DNA of 34,870 bases. Origin: a virus. Location: IMG/VR virus record IMGVR_UViG_3300035666_000095, positions 1 through 34,870 of that record; one strand, written 5' to 3'. The notes under the pieces are model-generated. The model had not been told where the DNA came from. It ran no database searches and saw only the letters and a list, made by a program, of their open reading frames with translations. A program made the translations under genes and the position numbers. Below, one piece after another: positions 1 to 8,614 of the stretch; the stretch's first letter is position 1; the number at the start of each line of letters is the position of its first letter.

Positions 1-127
1 CCAGCGGAGCCGGTGGTTGAGACCGAGGCGAGTGAACCAAGCGAAACCGAGGCTGCGACAGGTGAAAAGAAGCAAAACCCAAAACTTGAGAAGCGGTTTT
101 CAGAACTGACTAAGCAGCGTGAAGCGG
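1..127. repeat. Terminal direct repeat, left copy (assembly overlap of a circular genome)
   Basis: Bases 1-127 are identical to 34744-34870; both copies end in GTGAAGCGG. The repeat lies inside one open reading frame, the scaffolding gene, which is complete only when the two ends are joined. A length of exactly 127 matches the largest k-mer of commonly used assemblers, so this is most simply the overlap left when a circular sequence is cut open, not a biological terminal repeat. Confidence 0.95.
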
Positions 128-795
128 CCCGCCAAGAAGCGGAACGTGAGCGCCAAGCCCGTCAAGAACTGGAGAATCGGATTAAGGAACTGGAGACTAA
201 GGCTAACCCTGCGAAAGCAGCACCGGCAGATCCAGACCCTAAACCCGATCCAAGCCAGTTTAATGATGCGCTGGAATATGCTGAAGCTCTGGCTGAGTGG
301 ACTACTGACAAGCGGTTGCGGGAGCGTGATGAACAAGAGATGTCTCGCAAGGCGCAAGAAGAACAGAGCCGTAAACAGGTCGAGTTCCAAAAGCGCGTAG
401 AAAGTGCGAAGGCAAATCTACCGGATTACGAGGACACAATCGCGGCTGCTGGGGACATACCAGTTAGCGCACCGGTTGGTGAATCGATTGTCGATAGTGA
501 GTTTGGGCCTGAAATCCTTTACTACCTAGCCGACAACCCGGACTACGCACGTTCCCTAGCGGAGAAGTCATTGACCGCGCAATTGCGTGAGATTGGGAAG
601 TTGGAGGCCAAGTTTGAGAAAACTGCGACTCCTAGCAAAAAGGAACCTGTAGCTAAGAAATCGAACGCCCCTGCGCCGATTTCGCCTATCAAGGCAAGCA
701 GTAGCTCCGTGGACACCGGTTTGGATTCAAATCGTGTGTGGCATGGAACTTTTGAGCAATGGAAGAATGCTCGCCTTGCTGGGAAGATTCGGTAA
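1..795 (+). CDS. Scaffolding protein, 3' part (joined to 34621-34743)
   Basis: These 264 codons plus stop continue the gene that starts at ATG 34621; joined, the protein has 305 residues. It is rich in Glu, Lys, Arg and Gln with long heptad-like stretches (for example EKRFSELTKQREAARQEAER), as expected of an elongated helical scaffold. It lies between portal and coat genes, the place of scaffold gene 8 in P22, which directs coat assembly and leaves before DNA packaging. The basic C-terminus (HGTFEQWKNARLAGKIR) fits the coat-binding tail of such scaffolds. The call rests on position and composition, because scaffold sequences diverge quickly. No protease domain is visible. Confidence 0.8.
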   Translation, partial: PAEPVVETEASEPSETEAATGEKKQNPKLEKRFSELTKQREAARQEAERERQARQELENRIKELETKANPAKAAPADPDPKPDPSQFNDALEYAEALAEWTTDKRLRERDEQEMSRKAQEEQSRKQVEFQKRVESAKANLPDYEDTIAAAGDIPVSAPVGESIVDSEFGPEILYYLADNPDYARSLAEKSLTAQLREIGKLEAKFEKTATPSKKEPVAKKSNAPAPISPIKASSSSVDTGLDSNRVWHGTFEQWKNARLAGKIR

Positions 796-828
796 TAGGG
801 CAACCTTAACCTTTTTGGAGAATTAAAA

Positions 829-2076
829 ATGGCAAATAATTTGCTAACCATCTCCATGATCACCAACGAAGCGTTGATGGTCTTGGAAAACGAACTTACG
901 TTCACGGCCCGCGTTGACCGTTCTTATGACGAGCAATTTGCGGTTACTGGCGCTAAGATTGGTAACACCGTAAACGTCCGCCGTCCCGGTCGTTTTATCG
1001 GTACTACTGGCCCTGCGCTTAACGTAGAGGACTTTAACGAGACATCCGTCCCCGTTACCCTCTCAACCCAGTTCCACGTTGATACCCAGTTCACCACACA
1101 GGATCTGGCTCTGTCGTTGGATATGTTCTCTGACCGCGTTCTGAAGCCCGCAATCGCTGCTATCGCCAACAAAATGGACTTTGATGGCACGACAATGGCT
1201 ACCGACAACACCGCTAACACGGTGGGAACGGCTGGAGTTGTACCTTCTGACATCGCTACGTTCTTGACCGCACAGGCTTATCTGGACGGTGAAGGCTCAC
1301 CCCGTGATGGCAAGCGTTCTTGCGTTGTTGACCCCTTTACCGGTGCGTCAATCGTTGGCTCGCTCAAGGGTCTCTTTAACCCACAAGGCACTATCTCTGG
1401 TCAGTACGAGAAGGGCATGATGGGCAAAGACACCATTGGTATGAACTGGTACATGGATCAGAACATTGTGTCGCACACATACGGTTCTTATTCGACCGCA
1501 ACCCTTTCAACCAACACAACGACCTTTACCGGCTCGCTGACAACTGGTTGGGCTTCTACATCCACGATCACAATCGCGGCTGCTACCGCTAACGCTGGCT
1601 TAAAGCAAGGCGATACCATCCAGATTGCTGGCGTGTATGCAGTCAACCCACAGAACCGTCAGCCATACGGCGGTAATGTTCTGCGTAACTTTGTTGTGAC
1701 CGCTGACGTGACGATTACTTCCGGTGGCTCTGCTTCCGTGACCGTATCGCCCGCCATCATCACGGCTGGTCAGTTCCAAAACGTATCCGTTCTCGCAACA
1801 TCATCGACCGCAGTTGTTACACCGTTTAACAAGACCGGTGTTGTCAGCCCGCAGAACTTGGTGTTCCACAAGAACGCGTTCACGTTAGCGACTGCCGACC
1901 TTGAGTTGCCAGACGGTGTTCACTTTGCCGGTCGTGCGAGCGACAAGCAGTTGGGTCTCTCAATCCGCGTTGTTCGTCAATACACGATCAACAACGACTC
2001 GATCCCCACCCGCTTAGACGTTCTCTACGGTTGGGCTCCCCTCTACCCCGAACTCGCTTGCCGAGTTGCGGCTTAA
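829..2076 (+). CDS. Major capsid (coat) protein, P22 gp5-like
   Basis: A 415-residue protein that would form the icosahedral shell. The N-terminal part (MANNLLTISMITNEAL, then NTVNVRRPGRF and the FTTQDLALSLD region) matches the P22-type coat layout. Residues of about 220-320 hold a beta-rich insert with GDTIQIAGVYAVNPQNRQP followed by VTADVTITSGGSASVTVSP, which corresponds to the I-domain of P22 coat (there GDKISFAGVKF). The C-terminus (VLYGWAPLYPELACRVAA) also fits the family, as does the length (P22 coat is 430). The start follows the SD sequence TTGGAG at 813-818. It is directly downstream of the scaffold gene. Confidence 0.92.
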   Translation: MANNLLTISMITNEALMVLENELTFTARVDRSYDEQFAVTGAKIGNTVNVRRPGRFIGTTGPALNVEDFNETSVPVTLSTQFHVDTQFTTQDLALSLDMFSDRVLKPAIAAIANKMDFDGTTMATDNTANTVGTAGVVPSDIATFLTAQAYLDGEGSPRDGKRSCVVDPFTGASIVGSLKGLFNPQGTISGQYEKGMMGKDTIGMNWYMDQNIVSHTYGSYSTATLSTNTTTFTGSLTTGWASTSTITIAAATANAGLKQGDTIQIAGVYAVNPQNRQPYGGNVLRNFVVTADVTITSGGSASVTVSPAIITAGQFQNVSVLATSSTAVVTPFNKTGVVSPQNLVFHKNAFTLATADLELPDGVHFAGRASDKQLGLSIRVVRQYTINNDSIPTRLDVLYGWAPLYPELACRVAA

Positions 2077-2096
2077 TTAGGAAAGGAACCTAAATC

Positions 2097-2333
2097 ATGG
2101 CAAATCCCGGCCCAGCAAGTACCCAAACCTCCAACTACCTACTAAACGGTAGTGCAGCCGATGGCGTTCTCATCGGTATCGCTGGAGGTGAGGTTGGTTT
2201 TTACGGCGAGACCCCTGTGGTTCAAGCCTCTGCTATTACCCCGCTAGTCTCGACAACGGCCTCCACGGCTGACATCGCGGCTGCGGTCAATAGCATCATC
2301 ACCGCAATCAAAAACATTGGCATTACCGCCTAA
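2097..2333 (+). CDS. Small structural-region protein, unknown function
   Basis: A 78-residue protein rich in Ala, Thr, Ser and Gly. It contains GFYGETPVVQ followed by an Ala/Thr-rich helical tail ending in AAVNSIITAIKNIG. I have seen similar small proteins after coat genes of environmental phages, where decoration or head-fibre roles are suspected, but I cannot assign one. The SD sequence GGAAAGGAA lies just upstream. It is the last gene before a terminator, so it is probably made in quantity with the coat protein. Confidence 0.7.
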   Translation: MANPGPASTQTSNYLLNGSAADGVLIGIAGGEVGFYGETPVVQASAITPLVSTTASTADIAAAVNSIITAIKNIGITA

Positions 2334-2353
2334 GATGTTTTGAAGCTACGGAG

Positions 2354-2386
2354 AAGCCGCCCTCAAAAGGGGTGGCTTTTCTCATT
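2354..2386 (+). terminator. Intrinsic terminator after the coat operon
   Basis: AAGCCGCCC (2354-2362) pairs with GGGTGGCTT (2370-2378) as a 9-bp stem with one G-U pair and a 7-base loop, followed by a T-rich run (TTTTCTCATTTTT). It separates the abundant coat transcript from the tail genes and probably lets some polymerase through, because no clear new promoter follows. Confidence 0.8.
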
Positions 2387-2398
2387 TTTAGGAACCGC

Positions 2399-3121
2399 AT
2401 GAAGCACATAATGTTGGCAATGCCCGCCTACACAGGCGTGGTTCACATGGGAACAATGCGCTCCCTGATGACGGACTGCATCACCCTGATTAAACGTGGT
2501 GACCGGTTCACATTCGTGGATGACGTAGGTAACGCCATGATTGCCGACTGCCGAGGCGTAATAACAACCAATTTCTACCACTCCGACTGCGATGAACTGG
2601 TCTTTATCGACTCAGACGTTGCGTGGGAGGCGGGCGCTTTATGTAAGCTAATCGACCACCCAGTAGACTTTGTGGCTGGGGCGTACCCTGCAAGGGTTGA
2701 TCCGCTAAAGTTCAACGTGGGTTGGATTGAGGAGCGTCAATACCTAAGAGCTGACCCTGAAACGGGACTTTTAGAGGTGGATCGCGTCCCCACAGGCTTT
2801 CTGAAGATCACAAAGAACTGCGTAGCCAAGATGATTGAGGCTTACCCAGACACGTTTTATCACGATGCCGCAGTTAACAACCAGTTCTATCCCCTGTACG
2901 AATCGTTTATCGACCCTGAAAAGAAGTGGAAGTACGGGGAGGACTTTTCGTTCTGTAAGCGGTGGAGAGAGATAGGCGGTCAGGTCTGGTTAGACCCAGA
3001 AATCAACATGGGTCACATAGGCAATAAAATCTTTGAAGGACATATTGGAAATTGGCTTAAAAGTAGGATAATTTCACAACTAACATCTGAGGTGACCAAT
3101 GAACCAAATCAAAATTCTTAG
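2399..3121 (+). CDS. GT-A fold glycosyltransferase-like protein
   Basis: A 240-residue protein. The N-terminal MKHIMLAMPAYTGVVH and the acidic motif LVFIDSDV (DSD at residues 71-73, the metal/nucleotide-sugar DxD site) followed by AGAYPARV are typical of GT-A glycosyltransferases. The C-terminal YGEDFSFCKRWREIGG with a later acidic residue and His (DPEINMGHIG) fits the catalytic-base and metal-His region. Such proteins may modify virion proteins or host surface sugars; the target is not visible here. ATG 2399 is chosen over an in-frame GTG at 2372 because the GTG lies inside the terminator stem, while AGGAA at 2390-2394 serves the ATG. Confidence 0.75.
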   Translation: MKHIMLAMPAYTGVVHMGTMRSLMTDCITLIKRGDRFTFVDDVGNAMIADCRGVITTNFYHSDCDELVFIDSDVAWEAGALCKLIDHPVDFVAGAYPARVDPLKFNVGWIEERQYLRADPETGLLEVDRVPTGFLKITKNCVAKMIEAYPDTFYHDAAVNNQFYPLYESFIDPEKKWKYGEDFSFCKRWREIGGQVWLDPEINMGHIGNKIFEGHIGNWLKSRIISQLTSEVTNEPNQNS

Positions 3122-3431
3122 CGCAACCTTTGCGTTGGATCTAACAACTGCGGCATCGTCTGCCCTACAAATCGTTCCCAACACCCCGACCCGCGCCTAC
3201 CGCGTGGCTCTTTTGAACACCGGGACGGGCAAGGCTGGCGTAACTTTTGGCACGAGCTCAACAAACATGGACACCCCCGCGATTGCGGCTACGGGTGGCT
3301 CTGGGGCGCTAGTTCTACCCGGAAACATGATTTACCCAATGATTGTTGATTGCGGAGCCCCGGATCTGTACATCAAGGCTATATCATCAGGCACTAACAC
3401 CTTATACATTACGTTGGTGGCTACCGAATAA
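3099..3431 (+). CDS. Small beta-rich virion-region protein, unknown
   Basis: A 110-residue protein, predicted mostly beta by its alternating Thr/Ala/Val pattern (YRVALLNTGTGKAGVTFG, then YIKAISSGTNTLYITLVATE). It overlaps the end of the glycosyltransferase gene by 23 bases and has its own SD (GAGGTGA at 3090-3096). It directly precedes the long fibre gene, which suggests a head or tail decoration or fibre-accessory role, but I cannot name a family. Confidence 0.65.
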   Translation: MNQIKILSATFALDLTTAASSALQIVPNTPTRAYRVALLNTGTGKAGVTFGTSSTNMDTPAIAATGGSGALVLPGNMIYPMIVDCGAPDLYIKAISSGTNTLYITLVATE

Positions 3432-3440
3432 GGATTCACC

Positions 3441-6251
3441 ATGTCTAACCAGACCGCCAAGACCATAACGACCAACATCGTTCCGGTTCAGGGGACTTTT
3501 GAGCCCCTCTATCCGTATGACATTATTTCGTTCATTGGGCCAGCAGGGTTACCGTTTTACGCCCCCGTAAACCCCAATTTGGACGGGGTGACGATTACCA
3601 ACAGTACGATTAACAGTACGACTATTGGTGTCACAACCCCGGCTGCGGGTGCGTTTACCACGGCGAGCGCAACTAACCAGCCGGTCAGCAACAACGACTT
3701 GACAACCAAGCTCTACGTTGACTCCCTTGCCTTGGGAATCTCTTGGAAGCAACCGGTAATTGCGGCTACAACTGCAAATATCACCCTTTCAGGCGCTCAG
3801 ACCATCGATACCGTCCCCGTAGTTGCGGGTGACAGGGTACTAGTCAAAAACCAAAACGACACTTATGACAACGGTATTTATATCGTAGGGACACCTTGGA
3901 CGCGGTCACCAGACACTAATTCTTGGGATGAGCTGATCTCAGCCCTAGTGTTTGTAACTGAAGGCGGTTTAGCTGGATCTGCTTGGTATTGCACCGCACA
4001 ACCCGGAGGCACTCTTGGGGTAACTGCGGTCAACTGGAACAACTTCTCTGTTGGTGGCGTTTACTTTGCTGGCACAGGGCTAACCCTGACCACCGGTGAC
4101 ACGTTTAACATCGATAACACGGGTGTAACGGCTGCAACTTATGGTTCCGCTTCAGCGGTTCCTGTGATTGCGGTCAACGCCCAAGGCCAGATTACAAGCG
4201 CAAGCAACTCAAATATCGCTATTGCGGCCTCCCAAATTACTTCTGGAACCATTGATTCTGCGCGGATTTCTGGCTCTTACACCGGAATTACCGAGGTAGG
4301 AACCCTGTCCGGTTTGACGGTCAGCGCAACGATAGTTGGGTCAATTTCTGGCAATGCCGCGACAGCTACTAATGCAACCAACGCGGTAACGTCTACAAAC
4401 CTAGCTGGCGGGGCCACAGGGAGCGTTCCGTACCAAACAGGGGCTGGGGCAACAACTTTTGTTGGAATCGGCTCTACGGGTCAGGTTTTGACCGTTGCGG
4501 GCGGTGTACCGACTTGGGCTACGCCAACAACTTACGGTGACGTAACCGGCCCAGCATCATCCACGGATAATGCGATTGCAAGGTTTGACCTAACGACCGG
4601 CAAAGTTATTCAGAACTCTACGATTACCCTGTCGGACGCTGGTGCGTTGCAAAACGTCAACGAGGTCAACTTTGATGTCACTCCCACAAGCGTAGTTGGC
4701 GGGGCTGGGTCTTTGGCTTGGAATAGCGATGACAACTCCCAGACCTTAGAAGTCATTGGCATAAACAATATCCCCATCTTGGTTGGCGAGGAACTGTACT
4801 ACCGCATCAAGGCATCAAGTGCGATTACCAAGGGTCAGGTGGTTATGTTTACCGGAACCTTGGGCGCTTCGGGCGGTTTAACAGGCGCTCCAGCCACGGG
4901 TTTGACTGCCGCAACTGGTTCCTACATCTTGGGTATAGCGACTGAGAGCATCGCGCTAAACGGCTGGGGCTATGTGACATCGTTTGGTGAGGTACGCGGA
5001 TTTGACACCACCGGATCAGCCTCTAGCGAGACTTGGGCTAACGGGGACGTTCTTTATTACAACCCTGCGGTTACTGGCGGTCTAACCAAGACCATCCCGG
5101 TTGCGCCGAACGCCAAGGTTCAGGTAGCGGCGGTGGTCTACGCGGATGCCAACGGTTCCGTATTTGTGCGTCCTACCTACGAGCCAAGGCTTAATGACCT
5201 GTCGGATGTCTACGTTTTGACCCCGACCAACGGCGATGTCATTGTCTGGAATAACTCTAACTCACGCTGGCAAAACGCTACCCAATCTACGCTAACCGCT
5301 GGTTTGGCTACTAGCCTTGCTGGCGGTGCGACCGGTTCTCTGCCGTATCAGTCAGCAACAAATACGACCACGTTCCTTGCGGCTGGCACAGACGGTCAGG
5401 TTCTAAAGCTGGCCTCTGGGGTTCCTACTTGGTCAAGCGATGTCTCTGGGGTCACGATTACAGACGATACGACCACCAACGCCACGCGGTACATCACGTT
5501 CTCAAACGTCACGACCGGCAACGAAACCACCCTAGACGTATCGTCTACCAAGCTCCAATTTAACCCAAGCACAGGTGCGCTAACGGCTACAAGCCTGACC
5601 CCGACCAATGCGCTTGGAGCTGCTTACGGTGGTACGGGACTGACATCTCTTGGGACTGGTGTAGCAACTTGGCTCGGAACCCCGTCATCTGCAAATCTAG
5701 CTGCGGCAGTAACAGACGAAACGGGAACTGGATCTTTGGTGTTTGCAACCAGCCCGTCGCTGACCACGCCCAATATCGGAGCTGCGACCGCAACTAGCGT
5801 CAACGGTCTGACAATCTCTAGCAGTACGGGAACCCTAACGGTCACTAACGGTAAGACCTTATCGGTTAGCAATACGCTGACCCTTGCGGGTACGGATAGC
5901 ACGACCATGACTTTCCCTTCAACTAGCTCAAGTATTGGTTATCTCAACATTCCGCAGTCAGGATCAGACAAGACAACCTCATACACATTAGCTCTCGGTG
6001 ACATTGGTGAGTTTGTTGGCGTAGGGTCGGGCGGGTCGATTACGATTCCTGACGCAACCTTTGCGGCTGGTGACGCGGTTTCAATCTTTAATAACACAAC
6101 AGGCGCAATCACAATCACCTGTACCATTACCACGGCTTATATTGCTGGGACTAATACCGATAAGGCTACTGTCAGTTTAGCAACCCGTGGCGTAGCAACA
6201 ATCCTATTTATCTCTGGAACCGTCTGTGTAATCACAGGGAACGTGTCATAA
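3441..6251 (+). CDS. Long tail fibre protein
   Basis: A 936-residue protein, the longest in the genome, low in charge and rich in Thr, Gly, Ala and Ser. Residues of about 80-220 (LTTKLYVDSLALGISWKQPV, then VLVKNQNDTYDNGIY) are a segment I know from tail fibres of many environmental phages. Two diverged copies of a repeat follow (LAGGATGSVPYQ...GGVPTWA near 4402-4525 and LAGGATGSLPYQ...SGVPTWS near 5318-5440). The C-terminal part has short Thr/Ser repeats as in fibrous beta structures. Expected role: first contact with the host surface. No chaperone domain or catalytic site is seen. The tip may be supplied by the next gene. Confidence 0.85.
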   Translation: MSNQTAKTITTNIVPVQGTFEPLYPYDIISFIGPAGLPFYAPVNPNLDGVTITNSTINSTTIGVTTPAAGAFTTASATNQPVSNNDLTTKLYVDSLALGISWKQPVIAATTANITLSGAQTIDTVPVVAGDRVLVKNQNDTYDNGIYIVGTPWTRSPDTNSWDELISALVFVTEGGLAGSAWYCTAQPGGTLGVTAVNWNNFSVGGVYFAGTGLTLTTGDTFNIDNTGVTAATYGSASAVPVIAVNAQGQITSASNSNIAIAASQITSGTIDSARISGSYTGITEVGTLSGLTVSATIVGSISGNAATATNATNAVTSTNLAGGATGSVPYQTGAGATTFVGIGSTGQVLTVAGGVPTWATPTTYGDVTGPASSTDNAIARFDLTTGKVIQNSTITLSDAGALQNVNEVNFDVTPTSVVGGAGSLAWNSDDNSQTLEVIGINNIPILVGEELYYRIKASSAITKGQVVMFTGTLGASGGLTGAPATGLTAATGSYILGIATESIALNGWGYVTSFGEVRGFDTTGSASSETWANGDVLYYNPAVTGGLTKTIPVAPNAKVQVAAVVYADANGSVFVRPTYEPRLNDLSDVYVLTPTNGDVIVWNNSNSRWQNATQSTLTAGLATSLAGGATGSLPYQSATNTTTFLAAGTDGQVLKLASGVPTWSSDVSGVTITDDTTTNATRYITFSNVTTGNETTLDVSSTKLQFNPSTGALTATSLTPTNALGAAYGGTGLTSLGTGVATWLGTPSSANLAAAVTDETGTGSLVFATSPSLTTPNIGAATATSVNGLTISSSTGTLTVTNGKTLSVSNTLTLAGTDSTTMTFPSTSSSIGYLNIPQSGSDKTTSYTLALGDIGEFVGVGSGGSITIPDATFAAGDAVSIFNNTTGAITITCTITTAYIAGTNTDKATVSLATRGVATILFISGTVCVITGNVS

Positions 6252-7133
6252 ATGACGGGCATATTTCAGATCCTGTTGGCTAGTGGAAGTGGTGGCGCTG
6301 CCGGTATTACTGCTGACTACCTAGTAGTAGCGGGTGGTGGTGGGGCTGGTAATAGGCGTTCTGGTGGCGGCGGCGCTGGTGGTTACAGAGAATTTACATC
6401 TCAAACTCTCGCATTAGGAACTGCATATACAGTAACTGTTGGCGGTGGGGGCGCTGGTGGTTCGGGAAGTTTTAGCGGCAACCCAGGATCAACTGGCTCA
6501 AACTCAGTTTTTAGCACAATTACTTCTAATGGCGGCGGGGGAGGCGGCGGGCTTACTGCGCCAAGAAATGGGGCTAATGGTGGCTCTGGAGGTGGTACTG
6601 GAGGTGGATCAGGTACTGCGGGTACTGTTGGCTCTGGAAATACTCCTTCGACATCACCGAGCCAAGGAAACAATGGCGGTTTAGGTCAAAATGCCGCAAA
6701 CCCAAATAATGGCGGCGGTGGTGGAGGCGGCTCTGGTGGTGTGGGTGGAGATATGGCTTCGCCCGGCAGCACAGGTGGAACAGGCGGGGCTGGAACATCG
6801 TCATCAATTACGGGTTCAGCGGTTACAAGAGCATGGGGTGGGGTTGGCGGCGGCTTTAATAGCATGGGAACTGCCGCTACCGGAAGCCAAGGAAACGGAA
6901 ACGGCGCAAGTGCAGGTGCCAATACTGGCGGCGGCGGCAATGGGACAACAGAAGCAGGGGCTGGGTCTGCTGGCGGCACAGGCGGCTCTGGTGTCGTTAT
7001 CATTAAGATTCCAGATAATTATACTGCTACTTTCTCAGGCGGTGTAACACAATCTTCTTCAACTTCTGGAGGATTCAAAACTTATACCGTGACAGCGACA
7101 TCTACAACTTCTGAAACGGTTACATTTTCGTGA
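6252..7133 (+). CDS. Glycine-rich receptor-binding/tail tip protein
   Basis: A 293-residue protein with ATG directly after the fibre gene's stop codon. Residues of about 27-250 are dominated by poly-Gly stretches (VVAGGGGAGN, GGSGGGTGGGSG), flanked by the conserved pieces GGYREFTSQTLALGTAYTVTVGGGG near the start and GGSGVVIIKIP near the end, then a Ser/Thr-rich tail. This is the layout of phage glycine-rich domain proteins; in the T4-like adhesin gp38 such runs form polyglycine-II helices that carry receptor-binding loops. I infer that it determines host range. The variable linkers between Gly runs (RNRRSG, TAPRNGANG, SPGSTGGTG) are where specificity would lie. Confidence 0.75.
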   Translation: MTGIFQILLASGSGGAAGITADYLVVAGGGGAGNRRSGGGGAGGYREFTSQTLALGTAYTVTVGGGGAGGSGSFSGNPGSTGSNSVFSTITSNGGGGGGGLTAPRNGANGGSGGGTGGGSGTAGTVGSGNTPSTSPSQGNNGGLGQNAANPNNGGGGGGGSGGVGGDMASPGSTGGTGGAGTSSSITGSAVTRAWGGVGGGFNSMGTAATGSQGNGNGASAGANTGGGGNGTTEAGAGSAGGTGGSGVVIIKIPDNYTATFSGGVTQSSSTSGGFKTYTVTATSTTSETVTFS

Positions 7134-7744
7134 TTCATAATTTATTTCCAACTCCGGTTGCAATTTACAAGTTAGACCGCAAACTAATGGAGGAGGAACT
7201 TGTGTTCATTAAGGGTCAAGAGACACGGCCTAACATGGGAAACGTAACTTCTATTGACAATACAATTCTTCAAAATCACTCAATGACAAAGTTGCGTGAC
7301 TTTATTGAGTCAAATGTTTCAGAATATTTTAAGACCGTTTACAGCCCAAAGCATGACGTAAGCCTAAGAATTACTCAATCTTGGATTAACTACACCGAGC
7401 CGGGGCAGTACCATCACAAACACGCTCACCCTAATTCATTTGTATCTGGCGTGTTTTACCCACAGGCAAATCGTGAGACAGATAAAATCTACTTTTATCG
7501 TGACGGGTTTCAACAGATTAAATTTCCACCAAACAATTGGAATGTTTGGAACTCTGAGAGTTGGTGGTTTGAAGTTGGAACGGGAGATTTAGTTTTATTT
7601 CCATCAAGCCTGACTCATATGGTTGAAACTGTTAAAGGTGAGGACACAAGAATTAGCCTTTCTTTTAATACTTTCCCTGTTGGTTTAGTTGGAGAAGAAA
7701 TGGACTTAACTGGTCTTAAAGTTGAATCTATTAAGGAAATTTAG
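7130..7744 (+). CDS. 2-oxoglutarate/Fe(II)-dependent oxygenase family protein
   Basis: A 204-residue protein of the phage 2OG-Fe(II) oxygenase family (the type with MIHNLFPTPVA at its start). The His cluster GQYHHKHAHPNSFVSGVFY (His95, 96, 98, 100) supplies the proximal metal ligands, DLVLFPSSLTHMVE holds the distal ligand His163, and Arg174 in TRISLSFN would bind 2-oxoglutarate. The substrate is unknown; hydroxylation of a virion protein or nucleic acid is possible. It starts at GTG within the GTGA overlap with the glycine-rich gene. Its codons are clearly more A+T-rich than those of the neighbouring fibre and hub genes, a sign of separate acquisition. Confidence 0.8.
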   Translation: MIHNLFPTPVAIYKLDRKLMEEELVFIKGQETRPNMGNVTSIDNTILQNHSMTKLRDFIESNVSEYFKTVYSPKHDVSLRITQSWINYTEPGQYHHKHAHPNSFVSGVFYPQANRETDKIYFYRDGFQQIKFPPNNWNVWNSESWWFEVGTGDLVLFPSSLTHMVETVKGEDTRISLSFNTFPVGLVGEEMDLTGLKVESIKEI

Positions 7745-8116
7745 ATGGCGCACTTTGCCAAGTTAGATGAAAACAATGTCGTAATCTTTGTCACGGTAGG
7801 TCGTGACGAGGACAACGGCAAAGAGGTAGAACTGTCTGCCCGTACAGGCAATGTCTACAAGCAGACTTCTTACAATACCAACGGTGGCGTACACGCAATA
7901 GGTGGAATTCCGTTCCGCAAGAATTATGCTGGCCTTGGATACATCTATGATGAGGGGCGTGATGCGTTTATACCTCCCAAACCCTATGCGTCTTGGTTGT
8001 TAAACGAGACCACTTGCCTGTGGGAATCGCCAGTACCATACCCAACGGATGACAAGTGTTACATATGGGATGAAGCCACAACCTCTTGGGTTCTTGATGA
8101 AACGGTGATTGCGTGA
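7745..8116 (+). CDS. Conserved tail-region protein, unknown
   Basis: A 123-residue protein starting MAHFAKLDENNVVIFV. It contains GGIPFRKNYAGLGYIYDEGRDAFIPPKPY and WLLNETTCLWESPVPYP, a pattern I recognise from small proteins near fibre genes of cyanophages and pelagiphages. The many Trp and Tyr residues suggest a compact beta fold. The function is not known; a virion or fibre-associated role is inferred from position. The SD AAGGAA precedes the ATG, and the end overlaps the next gene at GTGA. Confidence 0.7.
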   Translation: MAHFAKLDENNVVIFVTVGRDEDNGKEVELSARTGNVYKQTSYNTNGGVHAIGGIPFRKNYAGLGYIYDEGRDAFIPPKPYASWLLNETTCLWESPVPYPTDDKCYIWDEATTSWVLDETVIA

Positions 8117-8316
8117 AACTAATCAAACTAACTAACGCCGCCAAAAAGCGCATCGGTGAGGGTCTGATCCTGAACACAGACCTGATTGCGTCAATCTTTG
8201 AACATACCCAAGAAGATGGGTCAAAGGTGCGGGTTGCCTACGGTATAAACGGCAACTCTTGGGAGGTGGCAAAAAGTTTTGATGAGATTATGGAGAAGAT
8301 AAGTGCCGACCTATAA
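8113..8316 (+). CDS. Small unknown protein
   Basis: A 67-residue protein (MKLIKLTNAAKKRIGEGLIL...) starting at GTG in a GTGA overlap with the previous gene. It contains SIFEHTQEDGSKVRVAYGINGNSWEV and looks like a small mixed alpha/beta domain. I recognise no family. Coupled start and shared reading direction make it a real gene of the tail operon. Confidence 0.6.
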   Translation: MKLIKLTNAAKKRIGEGLILNTDLIASIFEHTQEDGSKVRVAYGINGNSWEVAKSFDEIMEKISADL

Positions 8317-8614
8317 TTGGAAGGTAACAGAGCTGCGGGTCGATGACGGCTTAGTTTGCCAAGTCAAATACCATTGCGAGGCATCCGAAAACGATAAAAA
8401 GGTAGCTACTGAGGGCTACTGGAAGTTTCGTAAACCGTACCAAATAGCCGATAACTTGACTGAGCATCAGGTCTCGCATTGGCTTGATTTAGACGCTCAA
8501 GAGGGTGAAAAGCACCTCATTAAAGACAGACTTGCCGAACAACTCAAGGCACTAGACAATACTGAAAGTATTGACCCACCTTGGAAGGTGGAAACATTTA
8601 AGGTGAAGTTATGA
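8303..8614 (+). CDS. Conserved phage protein, unknown function
   Basis: A 103-residue protein beginning [20 protein letters not shown] and continuing into [20 protein letters not shown]; similar small proteins occur in tail operons of other phages. It reads as a beta sheet followed by helices ([27 protein letters not shown]). It starts at GTG, overlaps the previous gene by 14 bases and ends in an ATGA overlap with the gp4-like gene, so all three are probably translated together. No function is assigned. Confidence 0.65.
   Translation: MPTYNWKVTELRVDDGLVCQVKYHCEASENDKKVATEGYWKFRKPYQIADNLTEHQVSHWLDLDAQEGEKHLIKDRLAEQLKALDNTESIDPPWKVETFKVKL

Noticed and set aside
1-127. Direct terminal repeats of a linear T7-like genome
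   Set aside because: The repeat is short, exactly 127 bases, lies within a coding region and matches an assembler overlap; no terminal-repeat biology is needed.
2372-2398. GTG 2372 as start of the glycosyltransferase gene
   Set aside because: It lies in the 3' arm of the terminator stem and lacks an SD; ATG 2399 has AGGAA at a workable distance.
6401-7003. Proline-rich minus-strand frames opposite the glycine-rich gene
   Set aside because: Poly-Pro antisense of poly-Gly codons; expected by-product of GGN repeats.
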